Assembly: GCA_017446775.1 (NCBI GenBank)
Contig: JAFSQE010000032.1
Span: 1-64,000 of the forward strand
Length of the DNA: 64,000 nt
Direction: 5' to 3'
Source: Bacteroidales bacterium
Lineage (GTDB): Bacteria > Bacteroidota > Bacteroidia > Bacteroidales > UBA932
Made by a program: the position numbers and the translations under genes. Position 1 is the stretch's first letter. Each line of letters opens with the position of its first letter. Shown here piece after piece: positions 1-8,054 of this stretch. The notes under the pieces were generated by a model. The model saw only the letters and a program-made list of their open reading frames with translations. It was not told the origin of the DNA and searched no databases.

Positions 1-46
1 CTGCTTCTGATTTGTTTGTGTTGCCATATTGTTGTAAATTTGAAAT

Positions 47-283
47 GTGGAAAGATTGAACGTCATAACGGTGCCCGCCACCGATCTGGATGGGAACTAC
101 CATACCGCTTTCACGGTATTCGATGACTTCTCTGAGGACTTACGGTCCTCGGCCGGATGGACATTGCGTGACGCCATCGAATACTACGCCCGGAAATACG
201 AGGTAGAGAAGGATGCGATCAGGCTTATACGTCCTTTCGTCCCACAGGAGATACACCTGCGAGAACGCGGAGAACGGATATGA
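47..283 (+). CDS. small hypothetical protein (78 aa)
   Basis: I do not recognise this protein. It starts at GTG (47); an overlapping ATG at 45 is in another frame and stops after four codons. It is acidic, has no signal peptide or membrane segment, and its middle (WTLRDAIEYYARKYEVEKD) looks like an alpha helix. It precedes the methyltransferase operon by about 300 bases and could be a small accessory gene or the remnant of a mobile-element gene whose rest lies left of the window. It is slightly richer in GC than the genes that follow. Confidence 0.4.
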   Translation: MERLNVITVPATDLDGNYHTAFTVFDDFSEDLRSSAGWTLRDAIEYYARKYEVEKDAIRLIRPFVPQEIHLRERGERI

Positions 284-357
284 GGGTACGGGGTTGGAGC
301 AACGGATAATCTCAAGTCCAAGCGCCCGCACCACTTGATGGGTCGGGTACTTTGTCC

Positions 358-373
358 ACATAACACGTTATGT
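358..373. promoter_or_regulatory. palindrome ACATAACACGTTATGT, possible operator
   Basis: Two perfect 7-base arms (ACATAAC/GTTATGT) are separated by two bases, about 210 bases upstream of the methyltransferase start. The size and symmetry fit a dimeric repressor site, but no regulator gene is visible nearby, so the function is a guess. Confidence 0.25.
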
Positions 374-538
374 TGCTCCGTTTGATCGAGGACGGAAAAC
401 CTGAGATTTTTCAACAACAAATATACGATTTGCCAGGAATTATTGCAAATCTAAACACGGTTGTTTTCGTTGCCATATAAGTACTAATAAGGCCATTTCA
501 AGAATTTCCTAATCTTATAATGCCCCTACTGAAAATTA

Positions 539-570
539 TTTGTAACTCTACGCCATAAAGGGTATTATTG
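539..570 (+). promoter_or_regulatory. promoter candidate for the methyltransferase operon
   Basis: TTTG (539-542) is followed after exactly 20 bases by TATTATTG (563-570), one base off the Bacteroidetes -7 consensus TAnnTTTG. The ATG start lies 15 bases further on. Confidence 0.4.
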
Positions 571-585
571 CCCTCATTTTGGGAT

Positions 586-1656
586 ATGTCGGATATTGCC
601 AAACAGAGATTTACTGCGATTGACTTCTTCTGTGGTGGGGGAGGTATGACTTGCGGACTTCGCCAGTCTGGAATTGATGTGATTGCAGGTGTGGACTTTG
701 ATCCGACAGTAGGAGAAACCTATGAGTTTAATAATCCTGGAAGCAAATTCATCAATTCTGACATTAACCTTCTTCCTGAGAGCTACTTCGAAGATAAATT
801 TGGCGTTCAGAGGGATGATGACAACCTTATTCTGGTCGGATGCAGCCCTTGTCAGTACTACAGCATCATCAATACGGATCGTACAAAATCATTGAAGACC
901 AAAGATTTGTTGATGAGCTTTGCCAGATTTATTGAATATTACAGACCCGGATATGTCCTAGTGGAAAATGTTCCTGGCATTGTAACAAACAAATATTCTG
1001 TTTTGCCGGAATTCCTTAATAAACTCGTAAGTCTTGGATATGGTGAAACTGTTGATGACATCAAAAGGGATGTTATTGACCTCAGTTATTATGGAGTCCC
1101 TCAAAGTAGAAGGCGTTTTTCGCTTATAGCTACGAGGTTGCCTGGTATCTCTCTTTGTCTTCCAAAACCTGATGCTGAGCAAAGGAGGCTTCGCTCGTGC
1201 ATCGGAGTAACCAATGGCTTCCCGAGTATTGAAGCTGGCCATCGTGATAGCAGCGATTTCAATCATTCGTGTGCCTGTTTAAGCGATGTTGGCAAGCAAC
1301 GAATGATCCGTACTCATAAAAATGGTGGCAGCAGGCTTGATTGGGCAAATGACCCCCAACTTCAGTTGGCTTGTTATGAAGGGAAAGATGACAGTTTTAC
1401 AGACAACTACGGAAGGATGTCATGGGACAAACCGGCACCAACGATAACGACGAAGTTCCTCAGCATTTCAAATGGACGGTTCGGCCATCCAGATGAGGAC
1501 CGTGCGATTTCAGTCCGTGAAGGAGCCGCCATACAAACTTTCCCCAATACTTATGTATTCAAGACCACAAGTATGGGAAATGCCGCCAAGATAATTGGGA
1601 ATGCTGTGCCCTGTGAGTATGCAAGGCGCTTGGGACATCTCATTCAATCTTTTTAA
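586..1656 (+). CDS. DNA C5-cytosine methyltransferase
   Basis: This enzyme transfers a methyl group from S-adenosylmethionine to C5 of cytosine in DNA. The diagnostic motifs are in order: motif I (DFFCGGGGMTCGL), motif IV with the catalytic Cys at about residue 89 (GCSPCQYYS), motif VI (VLVENVPGI), motif VIII (PQSRRRFSLIA) and motif X (IGNAVPCEYA). The reading frame is open from a TTG at 568, but I prefer the ATG at 586, which gives 356 aa. It is the first gene of a tight operon; the GHKL gene begins 6 bases after its stop. No restriction enzyme is immediately adjacent, so it may mark self DNA for the operon rather than act in a simple type II pair. The recognition sequence cannot be read from the sequence. 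Confidence 0.93.
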   Translation: MSDIAKQRFTAIDFFCGGGGMTCGLRQSGIDVIAGVDFDPTVGETYEFNNPGSKFINSDINLLPESYFEDKFGVQRDDDNLILVGCSPCQYYSIINTDRTKSLKTKDLLMSFARFIEYYRPGYVLVENVPGIVTNKYSVLPEFLNKLVSLGYGETVDDIKRDVIDLSYYGVPQSRRRFSLIATRLPGISLCLPKPDAEQRRLRSCIGVTNGFPSIEAGHRDSSDFNHSCACLSDVGKQRMIRTHKNGGSRLDWANDPQLQLACYEGKDDSFTDNYGRMSWDKPAPTITTKFLSISNGRFGHPDEDRAISVREGAAIQTFPNTYVFKTTSMGNAAKIIGNAVPCEYARRLGHLIQSF

Positions 1657-1662
1657 GCACTT

Positions 1663-3783
1663 ATGACTGAATCCTTTTCAATAACACCGAGAGTAATTGC
1701 CCATTTGGGTGAGGATCTAATAAAAAACGAAAGCATTGCGATTCTCGAATTGGTAAAAAATTCCTATGATGCCAATGCGTCGAAGTGTGTCGTTCATTTT
1801 ACGGAGGAAAAGGGTTCTATAAGGAGTATTATTATTGCCGACAATGGTGTTGGTATGAACGAGGACACTATTAAGAATGTCTGGCTTGTCATAGGTACCG
1901 ACAATAAGAAAAAGATATTTGAGGGGACGCATGACGGTTCCAGATTACCTCTTGGAGAAAAAGGTGTAGGCAGGCTTGGTGTTCATAAATTAGGACGCAA
2001 GATTTCTCTCATATCCAAGACAAAAGTCGATGACGAGGTGTCGCTCACAATTGATTGGACAAAGCTAGACACAGCAAATTCTTTGGAGGATTTCCCGGTA
2101 GAAATTAGAACAAATGCTACCCCATCGGTATTTCGCGACGGAGAGACAGGAACCAAGATAATTATTGATGATCTTAAATGTGATTGGCAAAAAAGGCAGC
2201 TTCGGGATGTTTACAGAAATTTGATGTCTCTCAACAGTCCATTTGTTGATACGAGCGAGGATTTTAAAGTAGAGATATCCAGCAACAATCCTTCTCTGTT
2301 TGAAGGGTTGCCGAAATTTGAGGACATCATTTCCAATGGTGGACTGTATTTTGGCAGCTGTACTATGAAAGGCAGCTCTGTATCTGAATTCTCATATGAT
2401 TTTAGGCCTTGGAAGACGCTCACAAAAGTTAAGTCTGGCAGACATGTAGGACTTTCTGATTTGAACACCCTCGATATAAGCATTACAGGCTCAAGGGTCG
2501 TGGAGGGGAAATCAAAACCAGAAGATTATGACATCGACCTAGAAAAACTTCATATCGGAGAGATTAAATTTGATATCATTATTTTCGAGATGGACTCGGC
2601 AATATTGAATTACCTCAATGCTGAAAAAACCATCATCAGGGATTATCTTAATGAAAATGGTGGAGTAAGGGTCTATAGAGATAATGTGCGTGTCTATGAT
2701 TATGGGGAGAGAGATAACGACTGGCTGGGTATTGACCTCAAAAGAGTTCACCGAGTTGGAGGAAACGTCAGCAATAATATAATACTCGGCTCTGTTAGGC
2801 TGAATCGTGCTGAAAGTACTGGACTCAAGGAAAAAACTAATCGTGAGGGGTTCATCGAGGATGAGACATACAGTGCATTTGCAGATGCCGTCAATCATGT
2901 CTTATCCATATTTGTCAGATTAAGAAACGAAGATAAGGAAAGGCTGACCTTTTTATATAAAACGAATAAGGCCGTTGAACCGGTTCTTAGTAGTTTGGAA
3001 GATGCAGTCACGTTGATAAATGCAAAAGTTGAAGACGAGAAAAGCCGGAAAGAACTATTAAATTGTATCGATCGTGTTAATGTGCAGTACAAGGCTGTTA
3101 AAGAAACTCTGATTAAGAGTGCCAATGCCGGCCTCAATTTATCTGTTGTTATCCATGAAATCGACAAACAGGTTGCGGCTCTTCATGGAAGCGCAGAGAG
3201 AGGTGAAGTTGAAAAAGTGGTCTCGATATCAAAGAATCTTGAAAAGATTATTCGTGGCTACACCGCTATGATCAAGAAATCGAATATTGGGCTAGGGAAG
3301 CTTTCTGACGTGGTGTCAATCGCTCTGGACAATTATGAGTTCCGCTTCTCCGACCACAGAATCGATGTCCTCTCGAACTGGAATACATCTCAGCTTAAGG
3401 CTCAATTTGCCCGGGCTGAATCTATTGCAGTACTGACTAACCTTTTGGATAATGCAATTTATTGGGTGAGCAAGACAAGACATGACGACCGGAAGATATC
3501 TGTGTTTTTAACGGATCAGGTTTCCGGATATAGCACGATCGTTGTCAGTGACAACGGCCCCGGGTTCAATATTGGAACAGATGTCGCGATTCAACCTTTT
3601 ATTTCGGGTAAACCTAATAATGTCGGAATGGGGCTTGGTCTGCATATCGCAAACGAAATGATGAATGCGATGAAAGGATGTCTGATATTTTATGATGAAA
3701 AGGATATTACGCTTCCTGAAGAAGTTGTTAAAGCTGGCGCGAACAAAGCTATTGTCGCACTCTGCTTCCCAAAAGGAGAATAA
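1663..3783 (+). CDS. double-GHKL ATPase / histidine-kinase-like protein
   Basis: The 706-aa protein carries two ATP-binding GHKL domains. The N-terminal one is of the MutL/HSP90/MORC kind: N box ELVKNSYDAN (Glu29, Asn33, Asp36), DNGVGM (Asp60), and GEKGVGRLG near residue 100. The C-terminal one is histidine-kinase-like: N box LLDNAIYW (Asn597), SDNGPGF (Asp630) and GMGLGLHIAN. Between them, a predicted helical stretch around residues 420-520 contains VVIHEIDKQ with His498 in an H-box-like setting, so it could dimerise and autophosphorylate. No membrane segment or periplasmic sensor is present, so the protein is cytoplasmic. It lies between a DNA methyltransferase and a receiver-like protein (4 bases downstream), which supports a phosphorelay with the N-terminal ATPase as sensor. 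The phosphorelay is inference; the two GHKL folds are clear from the motifs. Confidence 0.85.
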   Translation: MTESFSITPRVIAHLGEDLIKNESIAILELVKNSYDANASKCVVHFTEEKGSIRSIIIADNGVGMNEDTIKNVWLVIGTDNKKKIFEGTHDGSRLPLGEKGVGRLGVHKLGRKISLISKTKVDDEVSLTIDWTKLDTANSLEDFPVEIRTNATPSVFRDGETGTKIIIDDLKCDWQKRQLRDVYRNLMSLNSPFVDTSEDFKVEISSNNPSLFEGLPKFEDIISNGGLYFGSCTMKGSSVSEFSYDFRPWKTLTKVKSGRHVGLSDLNTLDISITGSRVVEGKSKPEDYDIDLEKLHIGEIKFDIIIFEMDSAILNYLNAEKTIIRDYLNENGGVRVYRDNVRVYDYGERDNDWLGIDLKRVHRVGGNVSNNIILGSVRLNRAESTGLKEKTNREGFIEDETYSAFADAVNHVLSIFVRLRNEDKERLTFLYKTNKAVEPVLSSLEDAVTLINAKVEDEKSRKELLNCIDRVNVQYKAVKETLIKSANAGLNLSVVIHEIDKQVAALHGSAERGEVEKVVSISKNLEKIIRGYTAMIKKSNIGLGKLSDVVSIALDNYEFRFSDHRIDVLSNWNTSQLKAQFARAESIAVLTNLLDNAIYWVSKTRHDDRKISVFLTDQVSGYSTIVVSDNGPGFNIGTDVAIQPFISGKPNNVGMGLGLHIANEMMNAMKGCLIFYDEKDITLPEEVVKAGANKAIVALCFPKGE

Positions 3784-3787
3784 GAAA

Positions 3788-5068
3788 ATGAAAGCAACGG
3801 ATTACATTAGCAGCGTGCTGATAATTGATGATCAGCCAGAAGAGGTGGCAGGTCTTGAAGAGGTCCTGAAATCAAATGATGTTTTATACACGTTCTGTGA
3901 CCCGAATAATTTGCCGGATTCTACGTATCGAAATCGGCAAATCATTTTTTGCGATTTATATTTGAGTGCAACAGCAACCGAAGTGGAAGGGCACATCTCT
4001 GAGCTCAGGAAAATTTTAAAACGAGTTGTTGGCAAGGAGTTCGGATCATATGGAATTGTCCTCTGGACAAATCATCTTCAGCATATCGATTTGGTGAAAG
4101 AGAGGATTTCTAGAGATGGCTCTGCATATAGCCTTCCTTTGTTTATTATCGGACTGGATAAAGCAGGTTATTCGAAAGACGGATTCTCAAACATCTTTGA
4201 GGATTTAAGCAAAAAACTTGCAGGTGATAAAGCTGCGCATTTTTTCCTGAACTGGAGAGAAAGCATTTCTGAATACGCAGATAAAACATTGGCTAAGATT
4301 TATAGTTTAGTTCCTGATTTCGAGAACCAAGAAGCCAAGTTGTCATATGTCTTGTATTTGCTCGCGGCGAATTATCCCGGAAAACCCATTGATGGAGAGA
4401 AAAAATATGAAGGGATGTATCATGATGCGTACAAAGCCTTTGATGAGATCCTATATTCAGAACTCTCCGATTGTGCCAAATCCGGTTTTTGTGATGTATT
4501 CAACGATACAACTCCTAACCCGTGGAAAGACAATCCGGCTGAAGGGCTGTCCATAGTTTCTAAGCTGAATGACAGATTGCTAATTGAACACGATGATATT
4601 GACCATGATTCAATAGTTCCCGGGAACGTTTATATGGTTTGTGATAAGGATTCGGAATTAATCATTAGCGAAGCCCCTGAGAATGCAATCAATATCGCCA
4701 TTGAGCTCACTCCACCGTGTGATTTTTCGCAAAGCAAGAAAAAGTTGTCAAGATTAGTTGGAGGCTTCATTCTTTCCCCTGTAGATGCTGCAAAGTGGAA
4801 GTCTATCAAGGCAGATTATAAGGGCGAAAGAAATTACCCCATATGGCCTGTTGAAATTGAAGGAAAAATAGGTTTGATATGTTTTGATTTCAGATTTCTT
4901 TCATCAGCAAGCGATGCCGTCCTAAATGATGACAAGAAATTCAAGTTTCTGTTTAAAGTAAATCATAAGTTGTTTTCTGACATCTTGCAAAAATTCTCCT
5001 CGCACGCTGCCAGATTGGGAATATCATTAATTGATCCCACTCGCAAAGTGACAGGCAAAAAGAATTAG
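3788..5068 (+). CDS. receiver-like protein with unknown C-terminal domain
   Basis: The N-terminal 110 or so residues resemble a response-regulator receiver: acidic pair Asp14-Asp15 in VLIIDDQPEE and the candidate phosphoacceptor Asp56 in IIFCDLYL, followed by a beta strand ending GIVLWTNH. The usual lysine of receivers is not obvious. The remaining 300 residues match no family I recognise and have no helix-turn-helix, so the output is probably not transcriptional. The frame is open from 3692, but the upstream part overlaps the kinase gene; ATG 3788, 4 bases after the kinase stop, is the natural start (426 aa). As partner of the double-GHKL protein it could carry the effector activity. Confidence 0.7.
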   Translation: MKATDYISSVLIIDDQPEEVAGLEEVLKSNDVLYTFCDPNNLPDSTYRNRQIIFCDLYLSATATEVEGHISELRKILKRVVGKEFGSYGIVLWTNHLQHIDLVKERISRDGSAYSLPLFIIGLDKAGYSKDGFSNIFEDLSKKLAGDKAAHFFLNWRESISEYADKTLAKIYSLVPDFENQEAKLSYVLYLLAANYPGKPIDGEKKYEGMYHDAYKAFDEILYSELSDCAKSGFCDVFNDTTPNPWKDNPAEGLSIVSKLNDRLLIEHDDIDHDSIVPGNVYMVCDKDSELIISEAPENAINIAIELTPPCDFSQSKKKLSRLVGGFILSPVDAAKWKSIKADYKGERNYPIWPVEIEGKIGLICFDFRFLSSASDAVLNDDKKFKFLFKVNHKLFSDILQKFSSHAARLGISLIDPTRKVTGKKN

Positions 5069-5083
5069 CGACCTCATTGTGTG

Positions 5084-5995
5084 ATGCCCAGCCTTCTCAT
5101 CCTCGGCAACGGCTTTGACCGCGCACACGATCTAAAGACATCCTACTGGCATTTCAAAGAATGGCTCATGAGTCATGGGCGCTTTGATGTTATTGCTGAA
5201 CTGCAGTCTCTTTTCCCGGTACAGCAGGATGGCAAGTATCTTCTTTGGTCCCAATTTGAGAAAGCATTGACTCAGAATGACAAGGCCGCTGTTGAAAGGT
5301 GGGGATGGGACAGCCTGTATCTCACAATTGAAGAAGAAGACGGAAGAGAAACCGTAACGTCAGGGGACATCCTTGACACGGCTATCTCTGATATTGTCAG
5401 GAATAGTTTTTCTGCGTGGGTAAATGATATCGAGATCACCGGCACGCGCATTTTTGCTTTTAACAGTTGTAAAAAATTCATTACATTCAACTATACAGAA
5501 ACTCTTGAATGTCTGTATTCTATCCCGGCAGAAAGGATCCTGCATATTCACGGAAAAGCACATTCGGATTCTAGAATCATCGTAGGACATCGAACTGCGG
5601 TTGACCCTCTATCTGGCTCTTTTGAGAATAACGATTTTAGAGGGAACAATGGCATAATACAGAACCTTGGTGATTTTGCTGAACTGCACAAGCCTTCCGA
5701 AAAGCTTATCGAACAGAAATCATTGTTTTTCAATTCATTGAAAGGTGTCGATTTCCTAGTCGTTTTCGGCCACTCTTGTAGTGATGTTGATAAACTATAT
5801 TTCGAAGCAATTGCCGCAAATGTGGGGCCGGATGCTAGGTGGTTATTCTGTTACTTTGATGAGCGGAACGATCTGGTCAACATGGAACAGTTGATCGATT
5901 CCATTACGCTTGACCGGAATCGGGTTTCTTTTATGAGGACTGAAGATTATATCCGAAGCCAATGTGGCACCGTTAAAGGAAAAAGATTGAGATAG
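5084..5995 (+). CDS. AbiH-family abortive infection protein
   Basis: The N-terminus PSLLILGNGFDRAHDL is the hallmark of the AbiH family (PF14253), named for a lactococcal phage-resistance gene. Further family features are FITFNYTETL, HIHGKAH, IIVGHRTAVDP and, near the C-terminus, VVFGHSCSDVDKLYF. At 303 aa it is of usual length. GTG 5081 and ATG 5084 are both possible starts; I use ATG. It is the last gene of the operon, 15 bases after the receiver-like gene, and probably acts as an effector that harms the infected cell. The biochemical activity of AbiH is not established, so that role is inference. Confidence 0.85.
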   Translation: MPSLLILGNGFDRAHDLKTSYWHFKEWLMSHGRFDVIAELQSLFPVQQDGKYLLWSQFEKALTQNDKAAVERWGWDSLYLTIEEEDGRETVTSGDILDTAISDIVRNSFSAWVNDIEITGTRIFAFNSCKKFITFNYTETLECLYSIPAERILHIHGKAHSDSRIIVGHRTAVDPLSGSFENNDFRGNNGIIQNLGDFAELHKPSEKLIEQKSLFFNSLKGVDFLVVFGHSCSDVDKLYFEAIAANVGPDARWLFCYFDERNDLVNMEQLIDSITLDRNRVSFMRTEDYIRSQCGTVKGKRLR

Positions 5996-6012
5996 TTTTA
6001 AGGGGTGGTGAA

Positions 6013-6537
6013 TCAGTGTCCCTTGAGCTCCGCCAGAAGAGCCGCTTCCTTTTCCCGCTGCTGCCGGCGCATCAGCCTGTAGGCTTCGCGTGAGCGCCGA
6101 CGGTCCTCCTGGGCAGAGAGATAGAGCTCGCCGTTCCGGAGAATCTCAGCTCGGACACGGCCAACAGTATCCTCCAACATAGTTTTCTTCAATTCGCACT
6201 CCCAGACGATAATGACCGACCAGCCTTTCGCTTCCAGCTGCCGCCAGACCTCCTGGTCCCGCTCCTGATTCCTGGTCACCTTCGCCGTCCAAAACTCAGT
6301 GTTGGTCTTGGGGACCGTGTAGTTCTTGCAGTCCTTGTGACCGTGCCAAAAGCATCCGTGGACGAATACCACCGTCCGGTACTTGGGCAGCACTATGTCC
6401 GGTTTCCCCGGCAGCCGCCTTTCATTAATCCGGTAGCGGAACCCCAAGCTCCACAATGCACGGCGCAGCTTCAACTCCGGGCCGGTGTTCTTGGCGCGGT
6501 TATGAGACATACATTTGAAACGCTGCTCTGGAGTCAT
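6013..6537 (-). CDS. vsr: very short patch repair endonuclease Vsr
   Basis: Vsr nicks DNA 5' of the T in T:G mismatches that arise when 5-methylcytosine deaminates. The family pattern is complete: start MTPEQRFKCMSHNRAKNTGP, the catalytic region PGKPDIVLPKYRTVVFVHG with the Asp of PD, then CFWHGHKDCKNY and TNTEFWTAKVTRN. At 174 aa it is somewhat longer than E. coli Vsr because of a charged C-terminal tail. It is convergent with abiH and divergent from the Sau3AI-like gene. Its codons are clearly richer in GC than those of both neighbouring modules, which suggests a separate origin. It could serve either of the two nearby C5 methyltransferases. Confidence 0.93.
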   Translation of the reverse strand: MTPEQRFKCMSHNRAKNTGPELKLRRALWSLGFRYRINERRLPGKPDIVLPKYRTVVFVHGCFWHGHKDCKNYTVPKTNTEFWTAKVTRNQERDQEVWRQLEAKGWSVIIVWECELKKTMLEDTVGRVRAEILRNGELYLSAQEDRRRSREAYRLMRRQQREKEAALLAELKGH

Positions 6538-6615
6538 TGGAATATGGATAACAATGCAAATTTACGCAGATTCAACTGAAAATGATTAACTTTGGCAATA
6601 ATAACCCCAGACAAC

Positions 6616-8022
6616 ATGGAATTTAACTACGATAGGACCGATAAATGGTCCATATTGGAGTATAGTAAGCGGCTTCTTGGCAAAACCTTGGAGCAGGCTA
6701 TTGCTCCGGACATCATTTCTGCCCGCAAAGGGAAAGGACGCCTTGGCCAGCTGGTTGAGGAGTATTTCTTTGGGTACGATGTCAATTCTAATCCGGATGC
6801 AGATTTCTCGGACGCCGGCCTGGAGCTGAAAGTCACGCCTCTCAAAGAACTGAAGAATAAGGTGCTGGCAATCAAAGAGCGTCTTGTTTGTACGATGATA
6901 GACTATGATGTCGATCAGGATAAGCCATTTGAGCAATCCCACGTCTATCTGAAATGCGCCTACATGCTGATTCTCTTCTACCTCCACGAGGCAAATGTTC
7001 CTGTCCAGCAGTTACTGTTTATCTACTCTGTCCTGTGGCAGATTCCGGAGAAAGACCTGCTTATCATGAAGCAGGACTACGAAAAGATTATTGGCAAGAT
7101 TCGCGCTGGAAAGGCACATGAGATCTCCGAAGGAGATACGACCTATCTTGGTGCCTGCCGGAAGGGCCAGAGGGGAGACTCCGATGTTTATTACAATCTC
7201 CCAGATGGATCACGTGCAGAAATTCCGGCTCCTAAACGGGCCTTCTCGCTGAAGACACAGTACATGCGGACCATACTGGCCTTTGCCGAAAAGACTGGTG
7301 GACAGGGCACATACAATACTTCTGCATTGGTGCATGGCTATGGGCCTCATCTCATTGAAGAAAGTGAACTCCGCGAGAAGTATTTCGAAGACATCCTCCT
7401 GGATCGATTCAAACCTTACTACGGTAAGACCTATGACGAGCTGGTAAAAGAGTTGCATGCTCCCACCACCGGCGCCAAGAGCAAGTATTTCTTGATTGCC
7501 AATGAAATCCTTACCGAGGGTGAAACCCGCGGCGAGGATGTGACAAAAACCGACGAGTTCATCAAGTCCGGTATTGTCATCAAGACTATCCGCCTTAATA
7601 AGAATGGCCGTCCTGCAGAAGCTATGTCATTCGAGAACATCAACTACTTTGATATCCTGCAGGAAGACGATTGGTATGAATCCCGACTCTATGACATCTT
7701 CACCGGCCACTTCCTATTTATCGTATTCCAGGAAGGAGAGGACGACCAAGCACGCCTTGAGAAGGCGTTTTTCTGGACGATGCCGGTGAACGATTTGGAA
7801 GAAGCAGAAGGATATTGGAAGAGCATCAAAGAAGCTGTCAAGGAGAACCATATTGCTCCTGAGTATTTCTATCGCGAAAGCGACCACCGGAAGTTCCATG
7901 TACGTCCCAAGGCTAAGAATGCGGCAGATGTAACAGCCAATCCTCATGGAGGCACGTCCAAGAAGTACTGCTATTGGTTCAACCACGACTACATCAAGGC
8001 GATTGTGGAAAATGCCGAATAG
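6616..8022 (+). CDS. Sau3AI-type restriction endonuclease (GATC)
   Basis: This is a type II restriction enzyme of the MutH/Sau3AI family, which cuts at GATC. The catalytic signature is Asp63-x6-Glu70-x-Lys72 (DFSDAGLELKV), the same spacing as in MutH. The N-terminal SILEYSKRLLGKTLEQAI and GKGRLGQLVEEYFFG are typical, and a second MutH-like half follows in the C-terminus. At 468 aa it is close to Sau3AI (489 aa). The frame is open from TTG 6592; ATG 6616 is preferred. Its partner methyltransferase is convergent and ends 33 bases away. The GATC specificity rests on family resemblance. Confidence 0.87.
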   Translation: MEFNYDRTDKWSILEYSKRLLGKTLEQAIAPDIISARKGKGRLGQLVEEYFFGYDVNSNPDADFSDAGLELKVTPLKELKNKVLAIKERLVCTMIDYDVDQDKPFEQSHVYLKCAYMLILFYLHEANVPVQQLLFIYSVLWQIPEKDLLIMKQDYEKIIGKIRAGKAHEISEGDTTYLGACRKGQRGDSDVYYNLPDGSRAEIPAPKRAFSLKTQYMRTILAFAEKTGGQGTYNTSALVHGYGPHLIEESELREKYFEDILLDRFKPYYGKTYDELVKELHAPTTGAKSKYFLIANEILTEGETRGEDVTKTDEFIKSGIVIKTIRLNKNGRPAEAMSFENINYFDILQEDDWYESRLYDIFTGHFLFIVFQEGEDDQARLEKAFFWTMPVNDLEEAEGYWKSIKEAVKENHIAPEYFYRESDHRKFHVRPKAKNAADVTANPHGGTSKKYCYWFNHDYIKAIVENAE

Positions 8023-8054
8023 AAATATTCGAGGCTCAGCACCTCGCATTCTCT

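Larger units (their letters stand above)
284..585. other. intergenic region before the methyltransferase operon
   Basis: No convincing gene is present. The region holds a perfect palindrome at 358-373 and a wider pair of complementary arms (GGAGCAAC at 294-301 and GTTGCTCC near 372-379). It becomes very AT-rich after 420. A promoter candidate lies just upstream of the methyltransferase start and is listed separately. Confidence 0.5.

Noticed and set aside
3692-3787. Upstream extension of the receiver-like gene
   Set aside because: It overlaps the kinase C-terminus, encodes a basic, low-quality leader, and the ATG at 3788 sits directly before the receiver fold.
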